From positions 1-64,000 of the forward strand of contig CATWVA010000006.1 of assembly GCA_958354105.1 (NCBI GenBank): a stretch of 64,000 bases of DNA, read 5' to 3'. The stretch comes from an uncultured Collinsella sp. Its GTDB lineage: Bacteria > Actinomycetota > Coriobacteriia > Coriobacteriales > Coriobacteriaceae. A program made the position numbers and the translations under genes. Below, one piece after another: positions 1 to 7,529 of this stretch. Under the pieces are notes generated by a model. It saw nothing but the letters and a program-made list of their open reading frames with translations, had not been told where the DNA came from and did not search any database. How positions within the stretch are numbered: the stretch's first letter is position 1; the number at the start of each line of letters is the position of its first letter.

Positions 1-468
1 TCATCCAACGGCTCCAAGAAGGATAATGGGAACAGCGGTTCCGACAGCAAGCCGAATGGAAGCAACAATAGCAACTCCGGTAGCTCCTCGAAGAAGGATG
101 AAACCTCGACACATGTTCATAAGTATGATATCTACCATCCGGCGGTGACTCATACGGAGACCGTGCATCATCCGGCGGTGACCCATACGGAGAAAGTGTG
201 CCATCCCGCAGTGACCCATACGGAAGAGCGCTCAATTTGCAACGGCTGCGGAGCAGATATCACGGGCAATGAACAAGCTCATGCGTATAATGCACTTATG
301 GCAGGCAATAAAGCATGTGGCGCATATCATACGGTATACAATACCGTAACAGATTCTGCGGCATGGGAGGAAACGGTTACGATTACAGATTCTGCGGCAT
401 GGGATGAGACAGTCACTGTAACGGATTCGCCTGCTTACTACACCTGCTCCTGTGGTGCTCGCAAATAG
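1..468 (+). CDS. C-terminal part of a His-repeat / zinc-ribbon protein (truncated by window edge)
   Basis: The reading frame is open from base 1, so the start lies outside the window. The visible 155 residues begin with a Ser/Asn/Gly/Lys-rich low-complexity linker. Three near-identical 11-residue repeats follow (core HPAVTHTE, bases about 136-234). A paired-cysteine module comes next: CNGC, a later single Cys, the repeated DSAAW-ETVT phrase, and a terminal CSCGARK. The CxxC and CxC pairs look like a metal-binding ribbon. The layout matches the C-terminal half of the next gene, so these are tandem paralogues. The function is unknown; an extracellular or surface role is inferred from the linker composition and from the membrane segment of the paralogue. 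Confidence 0.75.
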   Translation, partial: SSNGSKKDNGNSGSDSKPNGSNNSNSGSSSKKDETSTHVHKYDIYHPAVTHTETVHHPAVTHTEKVCHPAVTHTEERSICNGCGADITGNEQAHAYNALMAGNKACGAYHTVYNTVTDSAAWEETVTITDSAAWDETVTVTDSPAYYTCSCGARK

Positions 469-507
469 GCTGGTTCATGCTTACAGATATACATCACGAT
501 TACTGCA

Positions 508-1794
508 ATGAAGAATGACAGCAATATGTTTAACGACAACAACATCGAGACTGAGGGTGCCCCGGCGGACAAGACCGCCGAAATCCCGAAGGTTGTGGAT
601 TCGACAGAAGAAGAGAACGCCAAGAAACCGCTTGTGCTCTTCGGACGCGAGTTCTCCCGCAAGCAGGTCTGCGCGGCTGGTGCCGGGCTTGTCTGCGCCG
701 CGCTCCTCATCGGTGGCGGCGGCTATGCGCTTGCACATGCCGGATGGGGAGTAGGGTCGAACACTCCTGCGGTGTCCCAGAAGGCAGGCGATGAGAAGCA
801 GGACATGGCACTCTCCCTTGAGGTGAAGGCCGAGGGATGGGATGCCGACACATCCACGCCCGTCATCGCGCATATCGAGGGCGCGGACGGCGAGGTGGAC
901 TTCTACACCGCCTTCGCCGCCAACGAGAAGGTGAGCGTAACGGTCGGCGAGACCGGTACCTACAATGTCTCGCTCATCCCGCCGGTGAACGCCGACGGCT
1001 CCACCTACAAGGCCGCGTCCAGTGAGATCGCTGCCGTGAAGACCGATGGGAAGGCGGGCGGTACCGTCATCGCGCTTGAGAAGGTAGATGCGGACAAGGT
1101 GACGGAGGATGAACTGACAGCCATCGCCAAGGATGTCGCGGAAGCCGTGAAGAAGGGCGATTCTACCCTGACCGGAGAGCGCGGCGTGAGGGTGGTCAAC
1201 ATCTTCCAGACCAATATCGGCAGCAATCCGAACGCCGATACCGATGCCGTCGAGAAGGAGACCGGGAAGGCCGAGGAGACCGCCAAGGAGGAAAAGTCCG
1301 ATGCGAAGACACCGGAGACCACCGGCGGCAAGGGGGACGATGGGAAGACCGACAGCAAGCCGAGCGGCGGCAACAGCAGCAACTCCGGCTCGAACACCAA
1401 TTCAGGCGGATCATCGAAAAAGGATGACGCCCCGGCGCATCAGCACAACTGGGTAGCCCAGACAAAGACCGTCCATCACGACGCTCAGTACAAGACCGTC
1501 CACCATGACGCGGTGACGCATCAGGTATGGCATGACCCGGTAACGGAGGAACACTATATCTGCAACCAGTGCGGTGCGGATATTACGTCAGACCCATGGG
1601 GACATATTAACAACTCTCTTATGAATGGTGGTAATTGCGGAAGCTATCACTCTATCTATGTGACTGTAAAGCAAGGGTATTCTGAAACTGTGACCGACGA
1701 AGCAGCATGGGACGAGCAAGTGCTGGTGAGCAAGGCATGGGACGAGACCGTGACCACCGGGTACAAGTGCTCTTCCTGCGGTGCCACGAAGTAG
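508..1794 (+). CDS. Membrane-anchored His-repeat / zinc-ribbon protein, paralogue of the preceding gene
   Basis: A 428-residue protein. The cytoplasmic N-terminus (about 1-55) is acidic. One transmembrane segment follows at about 56-77 (AAGAGLVCAALLIGGGGYAL). After it comes a beta-rich extracytoplasmic domain (about 95-225) and a Gly/Ser/Asn/Lys linker (about 240-310). The C-terminus has degenerate TVHHDA repeats and paired cysteines (CNQC, CSSC). No signal-peptidase site or LPXTG motif is visible, so it is probably a type II membrane-anchored protein. No strong ribosome binding site precedes the ATG at 508, and an in-frame ATG at 526 is an alternative start. Only 39 bp separate it from the upstream paralogue, pointing to local duplication. 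The function is not recognised. Confidence 0.75.
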   Translation: MKNDSNMFNDNNIETEGAPADKTAEIPKVVDSTEEENAKKPLVLFGREFSRKQVCAAGAGLVCAALLIGGGGYALAHAGWGVGSNTPAVSQKAGDEKQDMALSLEVKAEGWDADTSTPVIAHIEGADGEVDFYTAFAANEKVSVTVGETGTYNVSLIPPVNADGSTYKAASSEIAAVKTDGKAGGTVIALEKVDADKVTEDELTAIAKDVAEAVKKGDSTLTGERGVRVVNIFQTNIGSNPNADTDAVEKETGKAEETAKEEKSDAKTPETTGGKGDDGKTDSKPSGGNSSNSGSNTNSGGSSKKDDAPAHQHNWVAQTKTVHHDAQYKTVHHDAVTHQVWHDPVTEEHYICNQCGADITSDPWGHINNSLMNGGNCGSYHSIYVTVKQGYSETVTDEAAWDEQVLVSKAWDETVTTGYKCSSCGATK

Positions 1795-1867
1795 CGTCCG
1801 CCACCGAATTCCGAGTCAGAGCGCTTATATGCCAGACTGAAATCCAGCGGCGGCAAGCGCATAAATC

Positions 1868-2131
1868 TCAAAACCCGTCGCCCCCGAGCCGTCTCAGGCA
1901 AGGTTCCAAGGGGCAGCAGCCCCTTGGAACGCAAGGGCGCGAGGATGATGCGAGGCGTCCCAAAAAAACCGGTGCGTACGTGCCATTGATACGCCCACAC
2001 TCTTTTGGTGAAGCCCACTCCCCTCCGGTGATATACACGGCCCGGCCGCCCTCGCAGTCGATGCTCTCCACGTCGCCGAACCCTATGCGGACGGCAGCCC
2101 CTCCGCAATCTCCCTCATCATCTGTTCTCAC
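1868..2131 (-). CDS. Short hypothetical ORF with a good ribosome binding site, possibly a gene remnant
   Basis: A GTG start at 2131 is preceded by GGAGG at suitable spacing. The first ~60 residues have plausible protein composition (VRIGFGDVESIDCEGG, then GRAVYITGGEW). The C-terminal part is read through the perfect hairpin at 1903-1930 and looks non-coding, so the original gene may have been cut short. It lies in a stretch (1795-2401) otherwise without a gene. No family was recognised. Confidence 0.3.
   Translation of the reverse strand: MRTDDEGDCGGAAVRIGFGDVESIDCEGGRAVYITGGEWASPKECGRINGTYAPVFLGRLASSSRPCVPRGCCPLEPCLRRLGGDGF
1903..1930. repeat. Perfect 12-bp inverted repeat hairpin
   Basis: GTTCCAAGGGGC at 1903-1914 is repeated in inverse at 1919-1930 with a 4-nt loop. 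There is no adjacent T-run on either strand, so it is not a standard intrinsic terminator. The rest of 1795-2401 is GC-rich and without a convincing gene. Confidence 0.7.
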
Positions 2132-2401
2132 ATGTCTTCCTCCGTTCCGGGCACATGGCCCTTAGTATCTCGCCCCTGCGGGCAAAGCCGAATGGCGACG
2201 CCGCGCGTCGTCGTCGGCTTTGCTCCCTGCAAAGCCGCACCGGAGCGAAGACGGGTCAAGGGAGGTCCATGACGGCCTCCACCAACCGGAGCGGAGCGGA
2301 GGTTTGTGCGGGGTCTCATGGGCCCCCTTGACGCGGCGTAGCGGAGGTGCCACCCGGCCGCGGAGCCGTGGCCGATTCACGGCGGACGCCGGCAGCTCGA
2401 A

Positions 2402-3300
2402 ATAGTTTTATCGCACTGCCCTTTCGATGAAAGCCAGCTAGCCGAAGGCGGCGGCGAGTTTGAAAGCGAATCATTCCTAGATCTATTTCTGTTTGCAAAA
2501 CGCCTCGAAGGCTGCTCGGATAGGAGCATCTTCTACTACGAAGCCACCATCAAAAAAATGCTTGAATCGTTCGATGCGCCAGCTTGTGACTTGGAAACCG
2601 AAGAAATTAGGTCCTATCTTTCCAACTATCAGCAAAAAGCCGGCGTCACTCACGTCACCGTTGATAACGTCCGAAGAATCATCTCAAGCTTCTACTCATG
2701 GCTCGAAGACGAAGACCATATCATCAAAAGCCCGGTCAAACGCATTAAAAGAGTCAAGGCTCCACAACTCATAAGGGAAACGTATGGCGACAAAGTCGCG
2801 AGATTCTTTGCGATAACTGCGGGTTGCCCTGAAACCTTGCCCTGATCGACCTGTTGCGCTCTACCGACATGCGCGTAGGCGAAATCGTCTCGTTGGACAG
2901 GAACTCCATCGACACCATCAATCGGAAGTGCATCATACACGGCAAGGGCAATAAGATCCGCATCGTCTATTTTGATGCAAAGACTAAAGTCCATATTTAG
3001 AATTACCTGTCTACCCGAATGGGCAGCCCGGAAGCCCTCTTCGTGTCGAGCAAGGCGCCGCACGAGAGACTGTAAATTGGCGGCGTCGAGGCGTTGCTTA
3101 GAAACTGGAGCGCGAGCTTGATTTAGGAAGGGTCCACTCTCATAAGTTCAGAAGAACGCTTGCCACAAAGGCAATCGACAAAGGCATGCCCATCGAACAA
3201 GTCCTGGTGCTCCTTGGCCATAATAATAGATACCACATTAAGGTACGCAATGGTCGACCAGTGCAACGTCAAAGCATCCCATCTCAGATATCTAACTTAA
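2402..3300 (+). pseudogene. Degraded tyrosine recombinase (integrase)
   Basis: The N-terminal SAM-like core-binding half is intact in frame 2 (YYEATIKKML, ITSEEIRSYL-like, SSFYSWLEDE, SPVKRIKRVK). It shifts to frame 1 near 2800. A TGA at 2830, a TAG at 2998 and a TAA at 3073 then interrupt it, and a further frame change precedes the C-terminus. The catalytic landmarks can still be read: Arg in DMRVGEIVSLDR, the K-containing beta-hairpin HGKGNKIRIVY, HSHKFRRTLAT (HxxR), LLGH, and the Tyr of TLRYAMVDQ near 3245. The C-terminal end NVKASHLRYLT is complete at 3300. The gene is almost full length but cannot make an active enzyme. It marks a former mobile element. Confidence 0.85.
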
Positions 3301-3550
3301 ACGTCGTGTTTACCCACCAGTCGCTTGTACTCCTCAGCACTAATGACCGTCTTGATATCGAGGATGGATCAACATTCATATTGTTCGTCACGTCCATCCG
3401 GTCCTCCTCGCTTGAGTTAGTTGCAGTGTCGCCACGGTCGACGGTACGCTCGGTTGCACGGCACGCGCCGACGGCGTGCGCAGCGCAACCGCGCGTACCG
3501 TCGACGGGCAACGCATCTGCCAAGGCCTCGGCGATTTTCTTAGAGCACAT
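3284..3550 (-). pseudogene. Short ORF overlapping the HTH gene, carrying an internal palindrome; probably degraded
   Basis: It starts with ATG at 3550, 11 nt inside the end of the upstream HTH gene, which suggests translational coupling. The N-terminus (MCSKKIAEALADALPVDGTR) is plausible, but the middle is encoded by a large palindrome (3437-3505). Near the 3' end the neighbouring frame reads DIKTVISAEEYKRLVGKHDV and stop, which looks more like real coding sequence than the annotated frame. A frameshift near 3355 is likely. The function is unknown. Confidence 0.3.
3437..3505. repeat. Multi-tier palindrome (13-bp outer arms)
   Basis: GTCGACGGTACGC (3437-3449) is inverted exactly at 3493-3505. 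A second tier (CGGTTGC at 3451-3457 with GCAACCG at 3485-3491) and an inner GCACGC/GCGTGC tier continue the same cruciform. It lies inside the short ORF downstream of the HTH gene. Confidence 0.8.
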
Positions 3551-3788
3551 CGTTGCTTTTTTCCATAGAGGCCAGGTATAAGATCAAATCGGCCTTGTCC
3601 ACGCGCCAGACGCCGGCAATCTTCACGCCGCCGGCCGCCTTAAGAATCTGAATAGCCTTGATCTTACAGACATTCAGCAACTTGGCGATATCTCGCGAGG
3701 TGGCGTATGCGGATGGCAGCTTGACGATTGCCTGGCACCACGCTTTACGCGCGATTGCGTCTCGTTTCTGCGAATCCATACCGTTCAT
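3540..3788 (-). CDS. Small excisionase-like helix-turn-helix protein
   Basis: An 82-residue protein with a MerR/excisionase-type winged HTH (HTH_17-like) at about 28-72. The pattern is ATSRDIAKLLNV for the first helices, then VKIAGVWRVDKADLILYL for the wing and closing helix. Such proteins commonly act as recombination directionality factors or local repressors in integrated elements, and the broken integrase nearby fits that. AGGAG sits 5' of the ATG. It is divergent from the 396-residue gene, with a 117-bp shared promoter region. Which element it served is not known. Confidence 0.6.
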   Translation of the reverse strand: MNGMDSQKRDAIARKAWCQAIVKLPSAYATSRDIAKLLNVCKIKAIQILKAAGGVKIAGVWRVDKADLILYLASMEKSNDVL

Positions 3789-3905
3789 TTAGACTCCTTT
3801 CGTTTAGTTCGAATGCAATTCCACACTACGCTTTACATAGGATGTTTTCGTATATACGCTATGAATGGAACGTAAAATTCGGTTGACAGCACTAAGGAGA
3901 GAGCT

Positions 3906-5096
3906 ATGAGTCACCCCACAATCGAAGTACCAGCACCTATAGCAGCCGAAATCAAACCGTGGACGTTGCCCTCATGTCGAGAGAAAAATTTAGATATTTT
4001 TGGAATGGAACGCCCCGCGCTTATCTGTAAACCCCATTCGACGGCCTACGGCATCCCCTCGGGCTTCTCCACCGGGACCCTTTTAGACGTAGATCTGACG
4101 GATCCAAAGAAAATCATTCAATTCGTCGAGCGGTACGGACTTCCCGTCACCCCATACGCGGGGCAATCAGAGCGTGTTGAAAAGCGTTTCACTTCAAACG
4201 ACGTCTTCTCCGATAAACCGGAGCAAGATGGTCTAGATATTTGGTACGACGCATTGAATGCATCAGAAAGGTGCTCTGAAATCAGCCTAAACCCCGAGTG
4301 CGCCTTGTTTAATAACTTCAAAGATAGGGGGCGCTCTCTGGGAACAGAAGTCGCAAACTTAATCGAAGATATTAGATACAAGAAGGAACAGGTCATACTG
4401 TTGGACGATCTCGTTACAACGATGGCATTCATGCAATTAGCTACGCTTCTATTCACAGGCAAAGCAGCTTACGGTGACCGTGCATACGACTATGTTCTGC
4501 ATCAAGTACGCATCTCCCAAAACAAGGAGATTATTGAAAACAGATTTTCGCAGCTACGTATGTCGCTCCAGATGGTCGATGCGTCTGAGCCCCAGTTAGC
4601 AGTAGCCAAACCCGGAACATTTGAAATGGACGAAGGAACCAAGATATGGGTGAGCAATCAATTCAAGACAATAGAAGTTGCCCTGGCAACATTCATCGAC
4701 CTCGCTATTAACCCTCAGCCAGAACCCCATACCTTCATTCAAGAGCAAACTTTACGTCGAATGGTCAACCGGAATTTAAACGGCCAAAACCCGATTTACG
4801 GAAGTCTAACAAGAGCTTGGGCGATACAACTACTAGAAACCCTTGAAAGCCATTTCTCCTGGAACACTTGCCGCGAATGCGGACGACCGTACAAAATCCG
4901 CCAGCAGAGAATGAGGGCCTACGTCACGCAAGAAGACGCGAACGAAGACCGTTTCAAAGGGCGAAACAACGCTCGTGACAAAAATGGCTATTGCTGCAAA
5001 GCGCACGAACAGCGTATTCGACGCAAAAATGATAAAAGGATCAGTAACGATCAGATGGATAAAATCGCCCGGAAAATGGACGGGCACGACCAATAA
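3906..5096 (+). CDS. Unrecognised 396-residue protein with C-terminal Cys/His cluster
   Basis: A strong AAGGAGAG precedes the ATG. The first ~330 residues are soluble, mixed alpha/beta and without a recognised motif. The C-terminus (about 310-375) has a likely zinc site: CRECGRPY, then about 40 residues later GYCCKAHEQRIRRKNDKR, ending in basic residues suited to nucleic-acid contact. The layout recalls DUF6076/CGNR-type proteins, which have a variable N-terminus and a small terminal zinc finger, but this is only a resemblance. Base composition is visibly poorer in GC than the core genes of this window, and the gene sits between an integrase relic and tRNA-Thr, so horizontal acquisition is likely. 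A defence or regulatory role is possible but unproven. Confidence 0.65.
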   Translation: MSHPTIEVPAPIAAEIKPWTLPSCREKNLDIFGMERPALICKPHSTAYGIPSGFSTGTLLDVDLTDPKKIIQFVERYGLPVTPYAGQSERVEKRFTSNDVFSDKPEQDGLDIWYDALNASERCSEISLNPECALFNNFKDRGRSLGTEVANLIEDIRYKKEQVILLDDLVTTMAFMQLATLLFTGKAAYGDRAYDYVLHQVRISQNKEIIENRFSQLRMSLQMVDASEPQLAVAKPGTFEMDEGTKIWVSNQFKTIEVALATFIDLAINPQPEPHTFIQEQTLRRMVNRNLNGQNPIYGSLTRAWAIQLLETLESHFSWNTCRECGRPYKIRQQRMRAYVTQEDANEDRFKGRNNARDKNGYCCKAHEQRIRRKNDKRISNDQMDKIARKMDGHDQ

Positions 5097-5151
5097 TAAT
5101 GGCGAAACTATGAATTTTGATAATTCGATATAGGATCCAAAACCCGTTTTA

Positions 5152-5187
5152 TTGCACACGCCGTTGCACAGCCTGTTGCACACAGCA
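5152..5187. repeat. Three 12-bp direct repeats (TTGCACA core)
   Basis: TTGCACAC, TTGCACAG and TTGCACAC start at 5152, 5164 and 5176, an exact 12-bp period. They lie between the end of the 396-residue gene and tRNA-Thr, where integrase arm-type sites or an attachment-site remnant could be expected. No second copy is visible elsewhere in the window. Confidence 0.5.
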
Positions 5188-5201
5188 TCCTAAAAACAAG
5201 A

Positions 5202-5236
5202 ACGCAGGCCAGAGAAAACAAGCTCTGACCTGCGCT
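5202..5236 (-). terminator. Intrinsic terminator downstream of tRNA-Thr
   Basis: The arms CGCAGGCCAGAG and CTCTGACCTGCG form a stem around a short A-rich loop. On the minus strand it is followed by a T-rich tract, placing it just after the tRNA-Thr 3' end. On the plus strand it is followed by TTTTG and may also stop transcripts from the 396-residue gene. Confidence 0.6.
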
Positions 5237-5244
5237 TTTGTTAA

Positions 5245-5319
5245 TGGAGCCAGTGACAGGAATCGAACCTGCAACCCACTGATTACAAATCAGTTGCGCT
5301 ACCGTTGCGCCACACTGGC
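5245..5319 (-). tRNA. tRNA-Thr (anticodon UGU)
   Basis: On the minus strand the acceptor arms GCCAGTG and CACTGGC pair. The anticodon stem-loop reads CTGAT-TTGTAAT-CAG with anticodon TGT. The T-arm GGTTCGATTCC is canonical. A CCA end is encoded (5245-5247). It borders the accessory region containing the integrase relic, a typical integration target. Confidence 0.93.
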
Positions 5320-5401
5320 ACACTTGGCGCTTTCGCGCGAAGCCTGTTAAGGATAAAGGAATTACGGACGAGGCGCAACAGACCCTTCGACCGACCACAT
5401 C

Positions 5402-5475
5402 TTAAAACTATTCGTCAAAACGAATAGTTTTAATTACAATGGAATAGATAAAACTGTTCGTTCTAACGAAGGGTT
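5402..5475 (+). promoter_or_regulatory. Two palindromic operators upstream of the HTH-HipA fusion
   Basis: Site 1 is a perfect 14-bp-arm inverted repeat (5402-5415 and 5420-5433; TTCGT-N4-ACGAA core). Site 2 (5452-5475) keeps the same TTCGT-N4-ACGAA core with imperfect outer bases, and its right half overlaps the ribosome binding site of the gene starting at 5481. A possible -10 box TACAAT (5435-5440) lies between them. The spacing of centres is about 46 bp. The arrangement fits autorepression by the HTH domain of the downstream protein. Confidence 0.7.
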
Positions 5476-5480
5476 TCGCG

Positions 5481-6821
5481 ATGCTTACTACCAAGGAAGC
5501 TGCCGAACTACTCGGCATCACTCCGCGCAGGGTGCAAGAGCTCATAAATAACGGAGCACTTGAGGCCCGGAAGGCTTCTGGCGTGTGGCTTATCGACAAA
5601 GACAGCGTAGACACGCGACTCCGCTCCGCAACCAAAAGAGGGGGACGGCCTCGTCGTGGACACGGGAAAAGCGAGATCGCATTCACCCTCATGAATCGCA
5701 CGCACGAGGTCGCCCAGCTGGTCTACAGCACATCGCGAAAAGACTTTACCCACATCGGTGCCGACATCGATTACGCCCACGCCCCTATTGGAGTATTTGG
5801 CCCTAATAGCCCCATATCGCTCGACTCCTTCCGCATCTGGTGGCGCGGCCGCGGTATCCCGCTCGCACGCATTGGGCTAGCCTCCCTGCTTGCAGAAGCC
5901 GCAGTCGATGTTCCCGATGAACTCGTACAGCGAAATCTTGGTCTCTCCTTATCCGACCAGTATTGGATTAGGCCCCAAGACTCCGGTCTCGCGTGGGAAG
6001 ATATCAATTTCTTCAATAATGCTTTTGACGACGTCTCTCTCAGCATCGCGCCCTTCGCCCCAGAGGGCAAGGCGGCTGCCGCAAAGCCCGACAACACCTC
6101 GGACGGCAATCTTCAAAAGTACTGGACATGCGAGGGTGACCGTCGAATCCTCCACAAGGCAGGTGCGCATCTAAACCAGGAACCCTATAACGAGATGGTG
6201 GCGACTGCACTTCACCGTCGCATCCTAAACGCTTGCGATTATGTACCCTATTCGCTCGAAGGCGTGGGTACTTCTGCCCTGAGCATATGCGATGTCTTCT
6301 TAACTGATGAAGAAGAGTATGTCCCTGCGTTCTATGTAAACCAGCACGCAAACGCAGATGAACGGCTAACCGACTACGAGCGATATGTAGCAAACTGCGA
6401 AGAGCTCGGGGTGACAGGCGTCAAGGATGCCCTTGACCGCATGATTGTATGCGACGACATCATCGCCAACTATGACCGCCATTGGCGTAACTTTGGCCTC
6501 GTGCGAAACGTCAACACACTAGCGTGCAGGCCGGCCCCCATCTTTGATTCGGGCTCATCGCTCTGGTGCAACATGTCTCTAGAGGAGCTCCGGGCAGGAG
6601 AACACAGTTTTACCAGCACACAGTTTTATTCAAGTCCCGCAAAACAAATGTTGCTCGTCGAGGATATGAGCTGGTTTGACGGCGACAAACTCGAGGGCTT
6701 TGTCGACGAGGCGATCGAGATTCTATCCAGAAATGATGCCCTAGCAGCGAGACTGCCTTATCTAAAAGAGGCGCTAACGTGGCGCCTCGAAAGAATGATC
6801 GACATCGCTGAATGGAGTTAG
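5481..6821 (+). CDS. HTH domain fused to a HipA-like kinase
   Basis: A 446-residue protein. Residues 1-50 form an excisionase/MerR-type HTH (TTKEAAELLGITPRRVQELI, then the GVWLIDKDSV wing), followed by a basic linker (KRGGRPRRGHGKS). The rest resembles the HipA-like kinase fold. D332 and N337 in NYDRHWRNFG match the catalytic loop, and D356 in APIFDSGSSL matches the metal-binding Asp. HipA toxins phosphorylate tRNA synthetases or other targets and are normally restrained by a separate HipB repressor. Here the DNA-binding part is in the same chain and no hipB-like gene flanks it. GAAGGG is the ribosome binding site. The kinase activity and target are inferred. Confidence 0.8.
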   Translation: MLTTKEAAELLGITPRRVQELINNGALEARKASGVWLIDKDSVDTRLRSATKRGGRPRRGHGKSEIAFTLMNRTHEVAQLVYSTSRKDFTHIGADIDYAHAPIGVFGPNSPISLDSFRIWWRGRGIPLARIGLASLLAEAAVDVPDELVQRNLGLSLSDQYWIRPQDSGLAWEDINFFNNAFDDVSLSIAPFAPEGKAAAAKPDNTSDGNLQKYWTCEGDRRILHKAGAHLNQEPYNEMVATALHRRILNACDYVPYSLEGVGTSALSICDVFLTDEEEYVPAFYVNQHANADERLTDYERYVANCEELGVTGVKDALDRMIVCDDIIANYDRHWRNFGLVRNVNTLACRPAPIFDSGSSLWCNMSLEELRAGEHSFTSTQFYSSPAKQMLLVEDMSWFDGDKLEGFVDEAIEILSRNDALAARLPYLKEALTWRLERMIDIAEWS

Positions 6822-6847
6822 CGAGGCAGCATTGCCCCGCCAACTCC
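6814..6847. terminator. Hairpin between convergent genes
   Basis: GGAGTTAGCG and CGCCAACTCC pair around GGCA/TGCC. The hairpin lies across the 3' ends of the convergent HTH-HipA fusion and yacP genes. The T-tract is weak, so it may be Rho-assisted or only insulate the two genes. Confidence 0.45.
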
Positions 6848-6848
6848 C

Positions 6849-7526
6849 CTACCTCCCGCGCAACGCCTTGAGCTTGGCCAGCGCATCGGGACTTAGGCGA
6901 CTGCCCAGGGTCATCTTGATCTGCGGGGCTTCCTCGGCCTCGTGCACGTCGTTGTCGATCTGTTTGATCTCGTCCACCAGCATGCGGCTCGAGATGCGCG
7001 TAACACCCTTGCCCATGACGACGGCCTGGATCGTGCCGTCGCTCGACACCACGGAGCACGCGCGGCCTTCCTCGCGCGCCTCGATGCAGAGCTTCTGTAC
7101 CACGGTATCGGCAGAGACGCCCGTCGGCGAGAACTCGATGCGCACGCCGCGGGCCGGCAGGTTGGGGCGCTCGCTGGAGATATTGCCCGCGCCGTCAAAC
7201 ACAATCACAGCCTCGTAGCGGCCCTGGGCAAACGCGGCAACATCGTTGATGAGCGCGGTGCGCGCCATATCGTGGACGTCGCTGGAATACGGATCGTCGG
7301 AATGGTCGTACACGAGCTTTTCGTAGCGCGGCGTGCAGTGAATCACGTTGTAGCCGTCGACTACCAGCAGCTCAGGCTTATTGGAGTGCACCGTCGAGAC
7401 CGGATCGGCGATGGCCTGCGCAAACGCATTGCCGCCCACGCCATAGGTCGCGGCCGATACAATCGGCTTGGCCGAGCCCTCACCAAAGCGCTTAGCCTTG
7501 GACTTGGCGCGGTTCTTTTTGGACAT
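6849..7526 (-). CDS. yacP: NYN-domain endoribonuclease, YacP/Rae1 family
   Basis: A 225-residue protein with a PIN-like NYN fold. Acidic active-site residues are visible: D57 in LLVVDGYNVIH, D111 in VIVFDGAG and D163 in VSSDGTIQ. The Bacillus homologue Rae1 binds the ribosome and cleaves mRNA in the A site during translation. It ends the disA-to-yacP minus-strand operon and starts 3 bp after the rlmB stop codon. The N-terminal 20 residues are rich in Lys/Arg, suiting RNA or ribosome contact. Confidence 0.85.
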   Translation of the reverse strand: MSKKNRAKSKAKRFGEGSAKPIVSAATYGVGGNAFAQAIADPVSTVHSNKPELLVVDGYNVIHCTPRYEKLVYDHSDDPYSSDVHDMARTALINDVAAFAQGRYEAVIVFDGAGNISSERPNLPARGVRIEFSPTGVSADTVVQKLCIEAREEGRACSVVSSDGTIQAVVMGKGVTRISSRMLVDEIKQIDNDVHEAEEAPQIKMTLGSRLSPDALAKLKALRGR

Positions 7527-7529
7527 GCG

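Noticed and set aside
3437..3505. Palindrome as an invertible-promoter recombination site
   Set aside because: There is a single locus with paired arms and no intact invertase nearby, so phase variation is not supported.
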